Assembly: GCF_003614975.1 (NCBI RefSeq)
Contig: NZ_QZWI01000003.1
Span: forward strand, 124,001-188,000
Length of the DNA stretch: 64,000 nt
Direction of reading: 5' to 3'
Source of the DNA: Rahnella bruchi
GTDB taxonomy: Bacteria > Pseudomonadota > Gammaproteobacteria > Enterobacterales > Enterobacteriaceae
This document shows positions 19,607-29,979 of this stretch, one piece after another. Every line of letters starts with the position of its first letter. Position 1 is the first letter of the stretch. Position numbers and translations under genes: made by a program. The notes beneath the pieces are model-generated. The model ran no database searches and was not told the DNA's origin. It saw only the letters and a program-made list of their open reading frames with translations.

Positions 19607-20791
19607 ATGTCTCCAGATCCGATGACGACAGCTTCGCCACCTGAACGCCCGCTGACTGCAACGCTGGTTCCGGGCAGAGCGCAACAACATGCCACCCGGC
19701 TTGTTTTCCTATTATCCGGTTTTGCCATGGCCGCCTGGGCGCCTCTGGTGCCCTTTGTTAAATTGCGGCTGGCGATCAGTGACGGAACACTGGGATTACT
19801 GCTGTTATGTATCGGTGCCGGTTCGACTTTTTCGATGCCGCTGACCGGTTTTCTGACCGGAAAACTGGGATGTAAAACCGTGATTTTGATTGCCAGCGTG
19901 TTGCTGTTGCTGGCGTTGCCGCTGCTGACGCTGATGGACAGCGCCGCCGGTATGGCTCTGGTGTTGCTGGTGTTCGGCGCCGCGATAGGCATGATTGACG
20001 TGGCGATGAATGTCCACGCGATAGTGGTTGAGAAAGCCAGTGGCCGCGCGATGATGTCCGGGTTTCATGGCTTTTTCAGTATGGGCAGTATTTTTGGCGC
20101 GCTGGCCGTCACCGGTTTATTATTTTTCGGGCTGACGCCTTTTGAATCGGTGATGGTAATCGTGATTTTACTGGCGGTTCTGGTGATATTGACCAGCCCG
20201 CATCTGTGGCGCGAAACCCGCCATGACGGCGACGGCCCCATTTTTGTCCTCCCCCGCGGCTGGGTAATCTTGCTGGGCTTTTTATGTTTTGTCATGTTTC
20301 TGACCGAAGGTTCGATGCTGGACTGGGGGGCGCTATTTCTGACCACGGAACGCGGCGTGGCAGCACATCAGGCCGGACTGGGTTACGCTGTTTTCTCGGT
20401 CGCCATGACCGCAGGACGTCTGACAGGTGACAACATTATTGCGGCGTTCGGGCGTTATAAGGTGCTGATGTACGGCAGTCTTTGTGCCAGCCTCGGACTG
20501 ATTTTGCTGACGGTGGTGGATAATCTGTGGATCGCCGGTCTGGGCTTTGTCATGATCGGATTTGGTGCCTCGAATCTGGTGCCGATCATGTTCAGCGCGG
20601 CAGGAAATCAGACATCGATGCCTGCCAGCATGGCGATTGCCTCCGTGACAACGTTAGGCTATGCCGGTATTTTGGCGGGTCCTGCGTTAATAGGTTTTAT
20701 CGCCCAGGTCAGCAGTTTGTCTTTTGCATTAGGTTGCGTTGCGGCAATGATGCTTTGCGTCACTGCCTGCGCCAGAGCCGTTGTCCGGTAA
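19607..20791 (+). CDS. Major facilitator superfamily transporter, YbjJ-like
   Basis: Inner-membrane transporter of 394 aa with about 12 hydrophobic segments and no close match to a transporter of known substrate. The motif GMIDVAMNVHA in the first half, the pair GFHGFFSMGS and the second-half segment AVFSVAMTAGRLTGD are features I associate with the YbjJ/FucP-like branch of the MFS. The first 25-30 residues are polar and Pro/Thr-rich. The ATG at 19607 follows AAGGAAT at about 8 bp. The gene diverges from the adhesin gene and ends only 37 bp before rcsD on the same strand, so read-through into rcsD is possible. The substrate is unknown; a sugar or small-molecule exporter would fit the family, but the sequence does not settle it. 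Confidence 0.85.
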   Translation: MSPDPMTTASPPERPLTATLVPGRAQQHATRLVFLLSGFAMAAWAPLVPFVKLRLAISDGTLGLLLLCIGAGSTFSMPLTGFLTGKLGCKTVILIASVLLLLALPLLTLMDSAAGMALVLLVFGAAIGMIDVAMNVHAIVVEKASGRAMMSGFHGFFSMGSIFGALAVTGLLFFGLTPFESVMVIVILLAVLVILTSPHLWRETRHDGDGPIFVLPRGWVILLGFLCFVMFLTEGSMLDWGALFLTTERGVAAHQAGLGYAVFSVAMTAGRLTGDNIIAAFGRYKVLMYGSLCASLGLILLTVVDNLWIAGLGFVMIGFGASNLVPIMFSAAGNQTSMPASMAIASVTTLGYAGILAGPALIGFIAQVSSLSFALGCVAAMMLCVTACARAVVR

Positions 20792-20828
20792 AGAGTAATA
20801 ACAAGAATGAAGGAAAATACTCATCATC

Positions 20829-23522
20829 ATGGCTGGTAAATATTTATCGCTGACATCAACCAATATCACGCGCTTCTTTTGGTTGTTCATTGTCCTTCTG
20901 GTGATGGGGCTGGGCCTGTATGGTTACAATTACACCAACGCTTATCTGAACGATAAGATGCGTACAGTGCAAAACACCGCCGAACTGCTGCAAAAACGCA
21001 TCGATAAATTCCGTTACATGACCTACCAGATTTATGACAACTATTCGGGTCAGCCTATGACACCGGATGCGGTCAGCGCGCAGGAAATCCGTCTGCGTCA
21101 GGACATGTATCTCGTTTCCAAACCCCACAAAAAAACCGACGCGCTTATTTTCGGCACGCATGACAGCTCAACGCTGGATTTAACTCTGAAGATTTCGTCG
21201 TTTCTGGATGACCAGTGGGGTTCAGATACACTGCCCTACTCGCTCTATTATCTGAACGGTCAGGACAACAGTATGTTGGTAGTCACGACCGTTCCTTTGC
21301 AGCAACAAGATTCCCGCCTGAAGGAAAACGCGTTCACCAGCACTTTGCAGGCACGCCGCGCAGAAATGCTGCAACAGGCCAATACGCTTGATGAGCGCGA
21401 AAGCTATTCTGCGCTGAGAAAATCGCGCCAGAGCAGCGACTATGCCTTCTCCCTGCGTACCACGTTTAATAACCCAGGACATCTGGCGACCGTTATTGCG
21501 TTTGATTTGCCGATAACCGACCTGATCCCGTACAACATGGCGCGGGATAATTTCCAGTTAAACGGAAACACCACGGCGGTGAATGAAGGGGATCCGGCTG
21601 ACGATAACGCAGAGGCAAGCAGCATCGTGATGCAGGGCTGGTCGCTGGTGTTTGACGTCCCGCTGAGTAATTCTCCGCTGTCGCTGACCTATCATGTTCC
21701 GCTGTTTAGCCTGGTCCTGGACCTTTCCCGTAACAATTTCTGGCTGATTCTGATTAACCTGTTCCTGATGGGACTGGCGATGGCGAGCATTTACTTTATC
21801 CGCCATCAGTACATCCGCCCGAGTGAAAATATGGCCGCGCAGTTGCAGATGCAACAGGCGCTGAACCAGGAAATTATCTCCGGATTGCCGCTCGGTTTGC
21901 TGGTGTATAACTTCAGTAATCACAGTGTGGTGCTGAGCAATAAAATTGCCGACCAGCTGTTGCCGCATCTGAGCCTGAACAAAATCGCCAATATGGCCGA
22001 ACAGCATCACGGCACCATTCAGGCAACCGTGAATAATGAAGTCTATGAAATCCGTATGATCCGCAGTCAGATTTCACCGGAAACTTACCTGTTCATGCTT
22101 CATGATCAGGATAAAGAAGTAATGGTGAACCGGACGCTGCAACAGGCAAAACGCGAGTTTGAGAAAAACCTGCAGGCCCGCAAACTGATGCTGCACAATT
22201 TAGGCATTGAACTGAATCAGCCGTTGCAGGAACTGAACGGACTGGCGGTGGCGCTGGTGGAAGAGCAACGCCCGGAAGAGCGCCAGACGCTTGAAGGTAA
22301 ACTGCTCAATGAATCGCGCAATGCGCTGACGCTGGTGGATAACATCACCCTGCTGACGCGGCTGGAGACGCAGGACTGGCAACCGTCTGGCGAAAAGTAC
22401 GTATTATCTGCCATGATTGATGAACTGCTGCTTGAAGCCCTGCCCCGCCTGAATCAGAAAGGTCTCGGCTTGCTGAATCACTTCCAGATTGCCCCGGAAG
22501 CGACATTCATCGGTGATGTACAGGCGGTGAAGAAAATCCTTTCGCTGCTGCTTGATTACGCCATCGTTACCACCTCTCTGGGGAAAGTGACGCTGACCAG
22601 CGAACAGGACGAAGATCGCCCGGATCAGTTAATTTTCCACATTAACGACACCGGTAGCGGAATTTCCAAGGAAGAATTAAGCAATCTGAATTATCCTTTC
22701 CTGAGTCAGACGCTGGTAGATCGTTTTAACCACGGGTCCGGGCTGACATTCTTCCTGTGTAATCAGTTGTGCAAAAAGCTTGGCGGGCAGTTAGAGATCC
22801 GCAGCAAGTTAAATATCGGCACGCGCTATACTGTGCGGGTTAAACAGCGTCAGGAAGCGCAGGAAATTGAAGCTGAACACGAGAAATTACTCAATGATGT
22901 CACCGTGTTACTCGACATCACGTCAGATGAAGTTCGCGGGATTGTGACCCGTACGATGAATGCATACGGTGCGGTATGTATCGTGGCAGATGACCGGCAG
23001 GTCGCGCGGAAATACGACGTTTTACTGACTGATAACCCGCAAAACAGTGACAAATTTACGCTTTTGCTGACCGACGATGAGTCGGGTTTCCAGCAGCTTG
23101 AAAAGCATTATATTCGCGTCAATTACAACATCAGCAGTGCGCTGATTGACGCAACCCTACTGTTAATCGAACAGCAATTTTCTGTTTCCGATGACAGTGT
23201 TTCATCCGAAGAACCCGGTGAAGACTCTCTCGACCATTATGAAAAGCAGTTAAAATCAAGCGATTACTATCAGCTTTTCGTCGAGACGGTACCGGAAGAT
23301 CTTGAGAAACTGTATAATGAGAACCAACGTCGTGACTTCACGTCACTTTCACAAACAGCACATCGTCTCAAGGGGGTGTTCGCCATGCTGAACCTGACCC
23401 CAGGCAAGCAAATGTGTGAATCGTTAGAACAATACATCGCAGATGGCGATGCATTACAGATTACTGAAACCATCAATCACATTGATTCTTTTGTCTCCAG
23501 ACTGCTCCAGCAAGGTAGCTAA
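20829..23522 (+). CDS. rcsD: Phosphotransferase RcsD
   Basis: Inner-membrane phosphotransfer protein of the Rcs envelope-stress phosphorelay, 897 aa. It carries phosphate from RcsC to RcsB. A transmembrane segment near the N-terminus (FFWLFIVLLVMGLGLYGYN) and a second near residue 300 (FWLILINLFLMGLAMASIYF) enclose a periplasmic sensor domain. An atypical kinase-like region follows, in which the usual HExxTP phospho-acceptor motif is absent. The C-terminal HPt domain has the active His in AHRLKGVFAML, residue 845 by codon count. The ATG at 20829 has only a distant AGGA (14 bp), which suggests weak or coupled translation. rcsB starts 4 bp after the stop codon. Length and ends match enterobacterial RcsD. 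Confidence 0.95.
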   Translation: MAGKYLSLTSTNITRFFWLFIVLLVMGLGLYGYNYTNAYLNDKMRTVQNTAELLQKRIDKFRYMTYQIYDNYSGQPMTPDAVSAQEIRLRQDMYLVSKPHKKTDALIFGTHDSSTLDLTLKISSFLDDQWGSDTLPYSLYYLNGQDNSMLVVTTVPLQQQDSRLKENAFTSTLQARRAEMLQQANTLDERESYSALRKSRQSSDYAFSLRTTFNNPGHLATVIAFDLPITDLIPYNMARDNFQLNGNTTAVNEGDPADDNAEASSIVMQGWSLVFDVPLSNSPLSLTYHVPLFSLVLDLSRNNFWLILINLFLMGLAMASIYFIRHQYIRPSENMAAQLQMQQALNQEIISGLPLGLLVYNFSNHSVVLSNKIADQLLPHLSLNKIANMAEQHHGTIQATVNNEVYEIRMIRSQISPETYLFMLHDQDKEVMVNRTLQQAKREFEKNLQARKLMLHNLGIELNQPLQELNGLAVALVEEQRPEERQTLEGKLLNESRNALTLVDNITLLTRLETQDWQPSGEKYVLSAMIDELLLEALPRLNQKGLGLLNHFQIAPEATFIGDVQAVKKILSLLLDYAIVTTSLGKVTLTSEQDEDRPDQLIFHINDTGSGISKEELSNLNYPFLSQTLVDRFNHGSGLTFFLCNQLCKKLGGQLEIRSKLNIGTRYTVRVKQRQEAQEIEAEHEKLLNDVTVLLDITSDEVRGIVTRTMNAYGAVCIVADDRQVARKYDVLLTDNPQNSDKFTLLLTDDESGFQQLEKHYIRVNYNISSALIDATLLLIEQQFSVSDDSVSSEEPGEDSLDHYEKQLKSSDYYQLFVETVPEDLEKLYNENQRRDFTSLSQTAHRLKGVFAMLNLTPGKQMCESLEQYIADGDALQITETINHIDSFVSRLLQQGS

Positions 23523-23526
23523 TCAC

Positions 23527-24177
23527 ATGAATAATATGAACGTAATTATTGCTGATGACCATCCTATCGTCCTGTTTGGTATTCGTAAGTCCCTTGAACA
23601 AATTGAATGGGTGAATGTTGTAGGTGAGTTCGAGGACTCCACTGCACTGGTTAACAGCTTAAGCAAACTCGACGCCCATGTTCTGATCACTGACCTGTCC
23701 ATGCCGGGCGACAAATTCGGCGATGGCATCACGTTGATCAAATACATCAAACGCCATTACCCGCAGCTCTCCATTATTGTTCTGACCATGAACAATAACC
23801 CGGCGATCCTGAGCTCTGTGTTGGATCTGGATATCGAAGGGATTGTGCTCAAACAAGGCGCGCCAACTGACCTGCCTAAAGCGCTGGCGGCACTGCAAAA
23901 AGGCAAAAAGTTCACGCCGGACAGCGTGGCGAAATTGCTGGAAAAAATCAGCGCCAACGGTTACGGCGACAAACGCCTGTCTCCGAAGGAAAGCGAAGTT
24001 CTGCGCCTGTTCGCAGAAGGCTTCCTGGTGACTGAGATTGCCAAAAAGCTGAACCGCAGCATCAAAACCATCAGCAGCCAGAAGAAATCTGCGATGCTGA
24101 AACTGGGCGTGGAAAATGATATCGCCCTGCTGAACTACCTGTCTTCCGTCAGCTCACAGCCGGTGGATAGAGACTAA
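23527..24177 (+). CDS. rcsB: Response regulator RcsB
   Basis: DNA-binding response regulator of the Rcs phosphorelay, 216 aa, the same length as in E. coli. The receiver domain has the acidic pair D10-D11, the phospho-acceptor D56 (HVLITDLSMP) and the conserved Lys in VLKQGAP. The C-terminal LuxR-type helix-turn-helix is seen in LSPKESEVLRLFAEG and LNRSIKTISSQKKSAM. It acts alone or with RcsA on capsule, motility, cell-division and biofilm genes. The ATG at 23527 was chosen because the protein then begins MNNMNVIIADDHP, as in the family. A longer frame overlapping rcsD has no family support. It is probably cotranscribed with rcsD, and it ends at a strong bidirectional terminator shared with rcsC. 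Confidence 0.97.
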   Translation: MNNMNVIIADDHPIVLFGIRKSLEQIEWVNVVGEFEDSTALVNSLSKLDAHVLITDLSMPGDKFGDGITLIKYIKRHYPQLSIIVLTMNNNPAILSSVLDLDIEGIVLKQGAPTDLPKALAALQKGKKFTPDSVAKLLEKISANGYGDKRLSPKESEVLRLFAEGFLVTEIAKKLNRSIKTISSQKKSAMLKLGVENDIALLNYLSSVSSQPVDRD

Positions 24178-24210
24178 CGTTTCAGCTTGGTCGTCTCAGG
24201 AAGTAAGGAA

Positions 24211-24239
24211 AAAAGGCACCTTCACGGTGCCTTTTGTTT
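24211..24239. terminator. Bidirectional terminator between rcsB and rcsC
   Basis: Perfect 10-bp stem AAAAGGCACC, loop TTCAC, GGTGCCTTTT (24211-24235), followed by GTTT on the plus strand. On the minus strand the hairpin runs into TTTTTTCC. It therefore suits termination of both convergent genes. Confidence 0.92.
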
Positions 24240-24248
24240 GGGTGGTTT

Positions 24249-27107
24249 TCAGCTATCTCGTTTCTTTCGGACCAGCGCGCTGTAATAACTGAGCGTATCG
24301 CGCAGGGTTTCCAGGGTGACCGGCTTGGAGAGGCAGTTATCCATACCCGCTTCCAGACAGCGCTGCCGTTGTTCAGCCAGCGCATTGGCGGTCACACCAA
24401 TCACCGGCAGCGTATGGCCGAGTTCACGCAGCTTCTGCGTCAGGCCATAACCATCAAGTCGCGGCATGTTAACGTCGCTGAGCACAATATCAATTTCGTG
24501 CGCACGCATGGCATCCAGTGCATCAATCCCGTCATTTGCCGTCACCACGATATACCCCATGGTTCCCAGCTGATCGGCGAGAAGACGGCGGTTAATCGGA
24601 TGGTCATCCACCACCAGCAGGGTCACATCGCTATAATCCTGCACCGTGGCTTCAGGAAGCGCCGGAACGCCCTCCTCCATCTCCGCTTCAAGGCGGTAGA
24701 TCCTGTTGAGCAGCGCGGTGATTTCCAGCGGCGTAGAAGTGCTGTGTACCCAGTAGCCCGGACGCGTTTCGACCGGCGGGCCAATGTGATCGATAGAAAA
24801 CTCAATTTGCGCGGCCAGTTCATCTTTATGGATCCGCGGAATATCGGTGATCAATACGTCTTCACGCTGACTTTGCATCCCCGCCTCGCAACGCTGGATA
24901 TTCGCGCCGTAATAGCGAAGCAGCTGCATCAGATAGCTTTCCAGATAAGCGTTGCGCACATCCAGCCACACCGTTTTATCCTGCCAGTCATCCAGCGGAT
25001 CGCCTGAGGGGAATGTCGCGTTATAAAGCGGAATACGCACAGTAAACGAACTGCCCAGCCCCGGTTCGGATTCAACTTCGATATCGCCATCCATCAGGTT
25101 GATCAGCTTTTCGCAAATCGCAAGCCCCAGACCGGTTCCCTGGAAGTGTCGCTGGACACCGGTTCCGACCTGGAAGAACGGGTCAAACAGACGGGTAATT
25201 TCCCGCTCAGGAATGCCCACGCCGGTATCTCGTACCTGAAACTCGAGATAATTTCCGCAGGTTCTGACATTCAGAACAATGCAGCCGGTATCAGTGAATT
25301 TAATCGCGTTATTGAGAATATTAGAAATGACCTGCTGCAAACGTACCGGGTCGCCATTAAATGACAGCGGCACGTTATGCTCGATAAAGCAGTACAGACC
25401 CAGCCGCTTTTTCACCACCAGCGGTAAATAGTTACCGGCAATATGCGTGATGACCTCACGACAGGAGAATTCCTGCGGCTCGATTTTCAGCTGCTCAGAT
25501 TCAATTTTCGAGAAGTCGAGAATGTCGCTGATGATTTTCAGCAGCAACGCCGAGGAGTTATTCATCGCCGTGACCAGACGGTCAACGCCCTGCGGCAGCC
25601 CCTGCGTTTGCAGTAAATCGAGGTTACCGATGATGCCGTACAACGGCGTACGCAATTCATGGCTGACGGTTGCGAGGAACATCGATTTCGACTGGCTGGC
25701 CTGCTCGGCAGCATTGGCCATTTCCTGCAACGATTCTTCCATTTTCACGCGCGAGCTGACGTCAATCAGCACGCAGATCGCCACATCCTCATTGCGGTAG
25801 CGCGAATGCACGAAACTCAGCTGGATGTTGTTATTGTTCTTAGTGATGACATCGACAAAGTTGGTTTGCTGGTCGCAGATGATGCGCGTAATACGCTGCC
25901 GGTCTTCCTGCGTCAGCATATTGATGTAGTTGTGCGCCAGTTCGTTACTCAGAATATTGACGCCATCGCTGATGCGCAGAATCGAAATGCCGACCGGTGC
26001 CGAAGCGACGATTTTATGGTTGAACTGCTCATGTTCTTCGAGGCGGAAGGCATTATCCTCGGCGGGTAAAAACATCTTGCGCTCAAAAACCCAGGCCAGA
26101 ATAAACAGCAACAGGCCGGAGAAAATATTCAGTAACACCGCATTAAAAATCAGAATTTTAAAACGCTCGATGACCGTATTAAACGGCATCGAATACACCA
26201 CGCTGAGTGAGGAAGGCGTCAGCGGCTTTTTATAGACCAGATCTTTGTAACCGTTCACATAGCCAAAGAATGAGCTTTCCTCGGGAATATTGGCTACGGG
26301 CGCGGCGGTGCGGTTATCCTCAGAAATATTCAGCAGCGGCTGATCGTCAGCATCAAGCAGCGTGACAGTGGTGTGCTGCGCATTCGGATTGACCAAATCT
26401 TCCAGACGGAGATTTTGCTGAATCCCCATCAGTGCTTCAAGCTTGTTTCCGACATAAATTGGCGTCAGAACATAGAGATAACCCGAATCTTTGTTGCTAC
26501 CCTGCGACACCCAGTACAAGCTGTTTTCTTTATCCTGACTCTTCCCGTTACGGTATTGCAGAATTTTTTCGTGTAACGATTTGAGCTGGTCCTGACTGGC
26601 ACGTTCGAACGGTTCGCTGCTGATCCCAAAATCCACCAGACACAGGTTAGCGCCGCCAATAAAGAACACCCGGTTAAGGTCGTAGGCATCTGAAAAATTA
26701 TCTTTCCAATAGTGGATCATGTTTCCGAGCGTAGACAGGGAGTTGCGGTAGCTGTCAGTGATCTGCGAGCAGTCAGATTCAGGAAAGAGGGAAAGATACG
26801 TCGGCTGAGTGTTTTTGGTGCTGATCATGCCATTGATGATATCCAGCCCGTTCATTGAATCGCTAAGCCGCTTTTCCGCCATGAACTTAATGCTGTGCAT
26901 CACGTCATTGGAGTTCTTGATGTAGCTCTGCGCGAGATCGTAATTGAAGTTGTCCTCATCACGGATTTCGGATTCTTTGTTGTGGAAAATATTGAGCACA
27001 TAAAAGGTGGTCAGCAGCACACCCAGTGTCCACAACATGAGCGCCAGCACCCGGAACAGATAGCGGGATATTTTTAGCGTTGTTCGAAACGAAGCAAGAT
27101 ATTTCAA
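24249..27107 (-). CDS. rcsC: Hybrid sensor histidine kinase RcsC
   Basis: Inner-membrane hybrid kinase that starts the Rcs phosphorelay, 952 aa. A first membrane segment near residues 20-40 and a second near 315-335 enclose a periplasmic domain. Then come a linker, the HisKA domain with phospho-acceptor H483 in FLATVSHELRTPLYG, and the ATPase motifs VRDTGVGIP and GTGLGLAI. A degenerate receiver-like RcsC-specific segment follows, and last a C-terminal receiver with D878 in DIVLSDVNMP. The start is TTG (27105-27107); it gives MKYLASFRTTLK, which matches the conserved RcsC N-terminus, and no ATG lies near. No clear Shine-Dalgarno precedes it, so translation may be kept low. It is convergent with rcsB, from which it is separated by one terminator. 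Confidence 0.96.
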   Translation of the reverse strand: MKYLASFRTTLKISRYLFRVLALMLWTLGVLLTTFYVLNIFHNKESEIRDEDNFNYDLAQSYIKNSNDVMHSIKFMAEKRLSDSMNGLDIINGMISTKNTQPTYLSLFPESDCSQITDSYRNSLSTLGNMIHYWKDNFSDAYDLNRVFFIGGANLCLVDFGISSEPFERASQDQLKSLHEKILQYRNGKSQDKENSLYWVSQGSNKDSGYLYVLTPIYVGNKLEALMGIQQNLRLEDLVNPNAQHTTVTLLDADDQPLLNISEDNRTAAPVANIPEESSFFGYVNGYKDLVYKKPLTPSSLSVVYSMPFNTVIERFKILIFNAVLLNIFSGLLLFILAWVFERKMFLPAEDNAFRLEEHEQFNHKIVASAPVGISILRISDGVNILSNELAHNYINMLTQEDRQRITRIICDQQTNFVDVITKNNNNIQLSFVHSRYRNEDVAICVLIDVSSRVKMEESLQEMANAAEQASQSKSMFLATVSHELRTPLYGIIGNLDLLQTQGLPQGVDRLVTAMNNSSALLLKIISDILDFSKIESEQLKIEPQEFSCREVITHIAGNYLPLVVKKRLGLYCFIEHNVPLSFNGDPVRLQQVISNILNNAIKFTDTGCIVLNVRTCGNYLEFQVRDTGVGIPEREITRLFDPFFQVGTGVQRHFQGTGLGLAICEKLINLMDGDIEVESEPGLGSSFTVRIPLYNATFPSGDPLDDWQDKTVWLDVRNAYLESYLMQLLRYYGANIQRCEAGMQSQREDVLITDIPRIHKDELAAQIEFSIDHIGPPVETRPGYWVHSTSTPLEITALLNRIYRLEAEMEEGVPALPEATVQDYSDVTLLVVDDHPINRRLLADQLGTMGYIVVTANDGIDALDAMRAHEIDIVLSDVNMPRLDGYGLTQKLRELGHTLPVIGVTANALAEQRQRCLEAGMDNCLSKPVTLETLRDTLSYYSALVRKKRDS

Positions 27108-27191
27108 GGATTAACCATAATTCTGGCGGCTCTTCAGAGCGGAATGAATAACAGAATACACTAACCGGTACTTTCTAAAAAATACGATGTT

Positions 27192-27231
27192 AATAAAAAA
27201 GGCATAACACGTTTCCATGTTATGCCTTTCT
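27192..27231 (-). terminator. gyrA terminator
   Basis: 12-bp perfect stem (AAAGGCATAACA at 27198-27209, TGTTATGCCTTT at 27218-27229), 8-nt loop. Read on the minus strand it runs into TTTTTTATTAA. It lies about 22 bp past the gyrA stop codon, and the plus-strand tail is poor, so it mainly serves gyrA. Confidence 0.9.
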
Positions 27232-27250
27232 TTCAACCGGCTAAGAAAAC

Positions 27251-29902
27251 TTATTCTTCTTCGTCGTCAGCTGGCTGGTCGTCTTCACTTTCTGCGTCGT
27301 CTGGCAGGTCGGCTGCTTGTGCAGCTTCCAGTTCGCCCGCTTCGGTGGCTACGCCATCCAGCTCTTCGTCTTCTACCGGTTCTGCAACGCGTTGCAGGCC
27401 GACCACGTGCTCATCGTCTGCGGTACGGATAAGCGTCACACCCTGGGTGTTACGGCCAACTGTACTCACTTCAGAAACACGGGTACGCACCAGGGTACCG
27501 GCATCGGTGATCATCATGATCTGATCCGCTTCATCAACCTGGATCGCGCCAATCACCGGTCCGTTACGCTCGCTTACTTTGATTGAGATAACGCCCTGCG
27601 TTGCACGGGATTTGGTCGGGTATTCGGTAGATTCAGTACGTTTACCAAAGCCGTTTTCAGTCACGGTCAGAATACAACCGTCACCGCGTGGGATAATCAG
27701 CGACACAACGCTGTCGCCTTCGCCCAGACGGATACCGCGAACACCGGTCGCCGTACGGCCCATTGAACGGACCGCTTCTTCAGAGAAGCGCACCACTTTA
27801 CCGGCGGCAGAGAACAGCATGACTTCATCTTTACCATCAGTCAGGTCAACACCAATCAGCTCATCACCCTCGTTCAGGTTGATGGCGATGATGCCGGCGC
27901 TGCGTGGACGGCTGAAATCGGTCAACGCGGTTTTCTTAACGGTACCGCTCGCCGTTGCCATGAACACATGACGGCCTTCTTCGTACTCGCGTACTGGCAG
28001 AATGGCGGTAATACGTTCGTTTGGCTCAAGCGGCAGCAGGTTGACGATAGGACGACCACGGGCACCGCGGCTGGCTTCCGGCAACTGATAAACTTTCATC
28101 CAGTACAGACGTCCGCGACTTGAGAACATCAGAATGGTGTCATGGGTGTTCGCCACCAGCAGACGGTCGATGAAGTCTTCTTCTTTAATACGTGCTGCTG
28201 ACTTACCTTTACCGCCGCGACGCTGCGCTTCGTAATCAGTCAGAGGCTGATATTTCACGTAACCCTGATGCGACAAGGTCACAACAACATCTTCCTGATT
28301 GATCAGGTCTTCGATGTTGATGTCAGACGTATTAGCAGTGATTTCGGTACGACGCGGATCGTTGTACTGATCGCGGATCGCTTCCAGTTCTTCACGAATG
28401 ACTTCCATCAGACGGTCGGGGCTGGACAGGATGAACAGCAGCTCGGCGATTTGCACCAGCAACTCTTTGTATTCATCCAGCAGTTTTTCATGCTCAAGAC
28501 CGGTCAGTTTCTGCAAGCGCAGATCCAGAATGGCCTGCGCCTGTTGTTCAGTCAGGAAGTATTTTCCATCGTGAATACCAAACTGTGACTCCAGCCATTC
28601 AGGACGCGCGGCGTCATCACCGGCGCTTGCCAGCATTGCTGAAACGTTACCCAGATCCCATGAACGCGCGACCAGGCCAGCTTTCGCTTCAGCCGGAGTC
28701 GGTGCAGCACGGATCAGTTCAATGATCGGATCGATGTTTGCCAGCGCGATCGCCAGTGCTTCGAGGATATGAGCACGGTCACGCGCTTTGCGCAGTTCGA
28801 AGATAGTACGACGTGTGACGACTTCACGGCGGTGGCGAACGAACGCAGACAGGATTTCTTTCAGACCAAGAATTTTCGGCTGACCCTGGTGCAATGCCAC
28901 CATGTTGATGCCGAAAGAGGTCTGCAACTGCGTCAGGGAATAGAGGTTATTCAGAACCACTTCACCCACGGCGTCACGTTTGATTTCAATGACGATACGC
29001 ATACCGTCTTTATCAGACTCATCGCGCAGCGCACTGATACCTTCGACGCGTTTTTCTTTCACCAGCTCGGCGATCTTTTCGATCAGACGGGCTTTGTTCA
29101 CCTGATACGGGATCTCGTGAACAATGATGGTCTCGCGGCCAGTTTTCGCATCCGCTTCCACTTCAGCGCGGGCACGGATATAAATCTTGCCACGGCCGGT
29201 ACGGTAAGCTTCTTCGATACCACGACGACCGTTGATGATTGCCGCTGTCGGGAAGTCTGGCCCTGGGATGTGTTCCATCAGCCCTTCAATGCTGATGTTT
29301 TCATCTTCAATGAACGCCAGACAGCCGTTGATAACCTCGGTGAGGTTATGCGGCGGAATGTTCGTCGCCATACCCACCGCGATACCTGACGAGCCGTTAA
29401 CCAGCAAGTTAGGAATGCGCGTTGGCATAACAGAAGGAATTTGTTCTGTGCCATCATAGTTTGGCACGAAATCGACAGTTTCTTTTTCTAAGTCTGCCAG
29501 CAATTCGTGAGCAATTTTTGACATGCGGATTTCGGTGTAACGCATGGCGGCTGCTGAGTCGCCATCCACTGAACCGAAGTTACCCTGCCCGTCCACCAGC
29601 ATATAGCGAAGTGAGAAAGGCTGAGCCATACGAACGATGGTGTCATAAACCGCGGTATCACCGTGAGGGTGATATTTACCGATAACGTCACCGACCACAC
29701 GGGCCGATTTTTTATAGGCTTTATTCCAGTCGTTACCGAGGACATTCATTGCGAAAAGTACGCGGCGGTGCACCGGTTTCAAACCATCGCGCACATCTGG
29801 CAACGCACGTCCGACAATAACGGACATCGCATAATCCAAATAAGAGTTTTTCAGCTCTTCTTCGATGTTAATCGGTGTGATTTCTCTGGCAAGGTCGCTC
29901 AT
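27251..29902 (-). CDS. gyrA: DNA gyrase subunit A
   Basis: Catalytic breakage-reunion subunit of DNA gyrase, 883 aa, cytoplasmic, acting as A2B2 with GyrB to introduce negative supercoils. It has the N-terminal winged-helix/tower core with active-site Tyr122 ([10 protein letters not shown]), and the quinolone-resistance region [17 protein letters not shown]. The C-terminal beta-pinwheel carries the GyrA box QRRGGKG, and the protein ends in a very acidic tail. Position 83 is Thr (codon ACC), where E. coli has Ser; position 87 is Asp as usual. The ATG at 29902 follows GAGGGA. The gene is monocistronic, with its own terminator, and diverges from ubiG. Confidence 0.98.
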   Translation of the reverse strand: MSDLAREITPINIEEELKNSYLDYAMSVIVGRALPDVRDGLKPVHRRVLFAMNVLGNDWNKAYKKSARVVGDVIGKYHPHGDTAVYDTIVRMAQPFSLRYMLVDGQGNFGSVDGDSAAAMRYTEIRMSKIAHELLADLEKETVDFVPNYDGTEQIPSVMPTRIPNLLVNGSSGIAVGMATNIPPHNLTEVINGCLAFIEDENISIEGLMEHIPGPDFPTAAIINGRRGIEEAYRTGRGKIYIRARAEVEADAKTGRETIIVHEIPYQVNKARLIEKIAELVKEKRVEGISALRDESDKDGMRIVIEIKRDAVGEVVLNNLYSLTQLQTSFGINMVALHQGQPKILGLKEILSAFVRHRREVVTRRTIFELRKARDRAHILEALAIALANIDPIIELIRAAPTPAEAKAGLVARSWDLGNVSAMLASAGDDAARPEWLESQFGIHDGKYFLTEQQAQAILDLRLQKLTGLEHEKLLDEYKELLVQIAELLFILSSPDRLMEVIREELEAIRDQYNDPRRTEITANTSDINIEDLINQEDVVVTLSHQGYVKYQPLTDYEAQRRGGKGKSAARIKEEDFIDRLLVANTHDTILMFSSRGRLYWMKVYQLPEASRGARGRPIVNLLPLEPNERITAILPVREYEEGRHVFMATASGTVKKTALTDFSRPRSAGIIAINLNEGDELIGVDLTDGKDEVMLFSAAGKVVRFSEEAVRSMGRTATGVRGIRLGEGDSVVSLIIPRGDGCILTVTENGFGKRTESTEYPTKSRATQGVISIKVSERNGPVIGAIQVDEADQIMMITDAGTLVRTRVSEVSTVGRNTQGVTLIRTADDEHVVGLQRVAEPVEDEELDGVATEAGELEAAQAADLPDDAESEDDQPADDEEE

Positions 29903-29973
29903 GGAGCTGCTATCCCTCTACTGATTATTCATGGCCGCTGCCCACGTAGGCATATATAGCGCAAAGGTGTAAA

Positions 29974-29979
29974 ACTATA
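29974..29979 (-). promoter_or_regulatory. Candidate gyrA -10 element
   Basis: On the minus strand TATAGT lies about 72 bp upstream of the gyrA start. TTCCAC sits 17 bp further upstream as a poor -35. It is bracketed by a 10-bp inverted repeat (GCGCAAAGGT at 29959-29968, ACCTTTGCGC at 30046-30055). The assignment rests on spacing and match only. Confidence 0.45.

Noticed and set aside
19607-20791. MFS gene as part of the adhesin secretion system
   Set aside because: It is divergent, belongs to a different transporter class, and the exporter, adaptor and channel are already complete.
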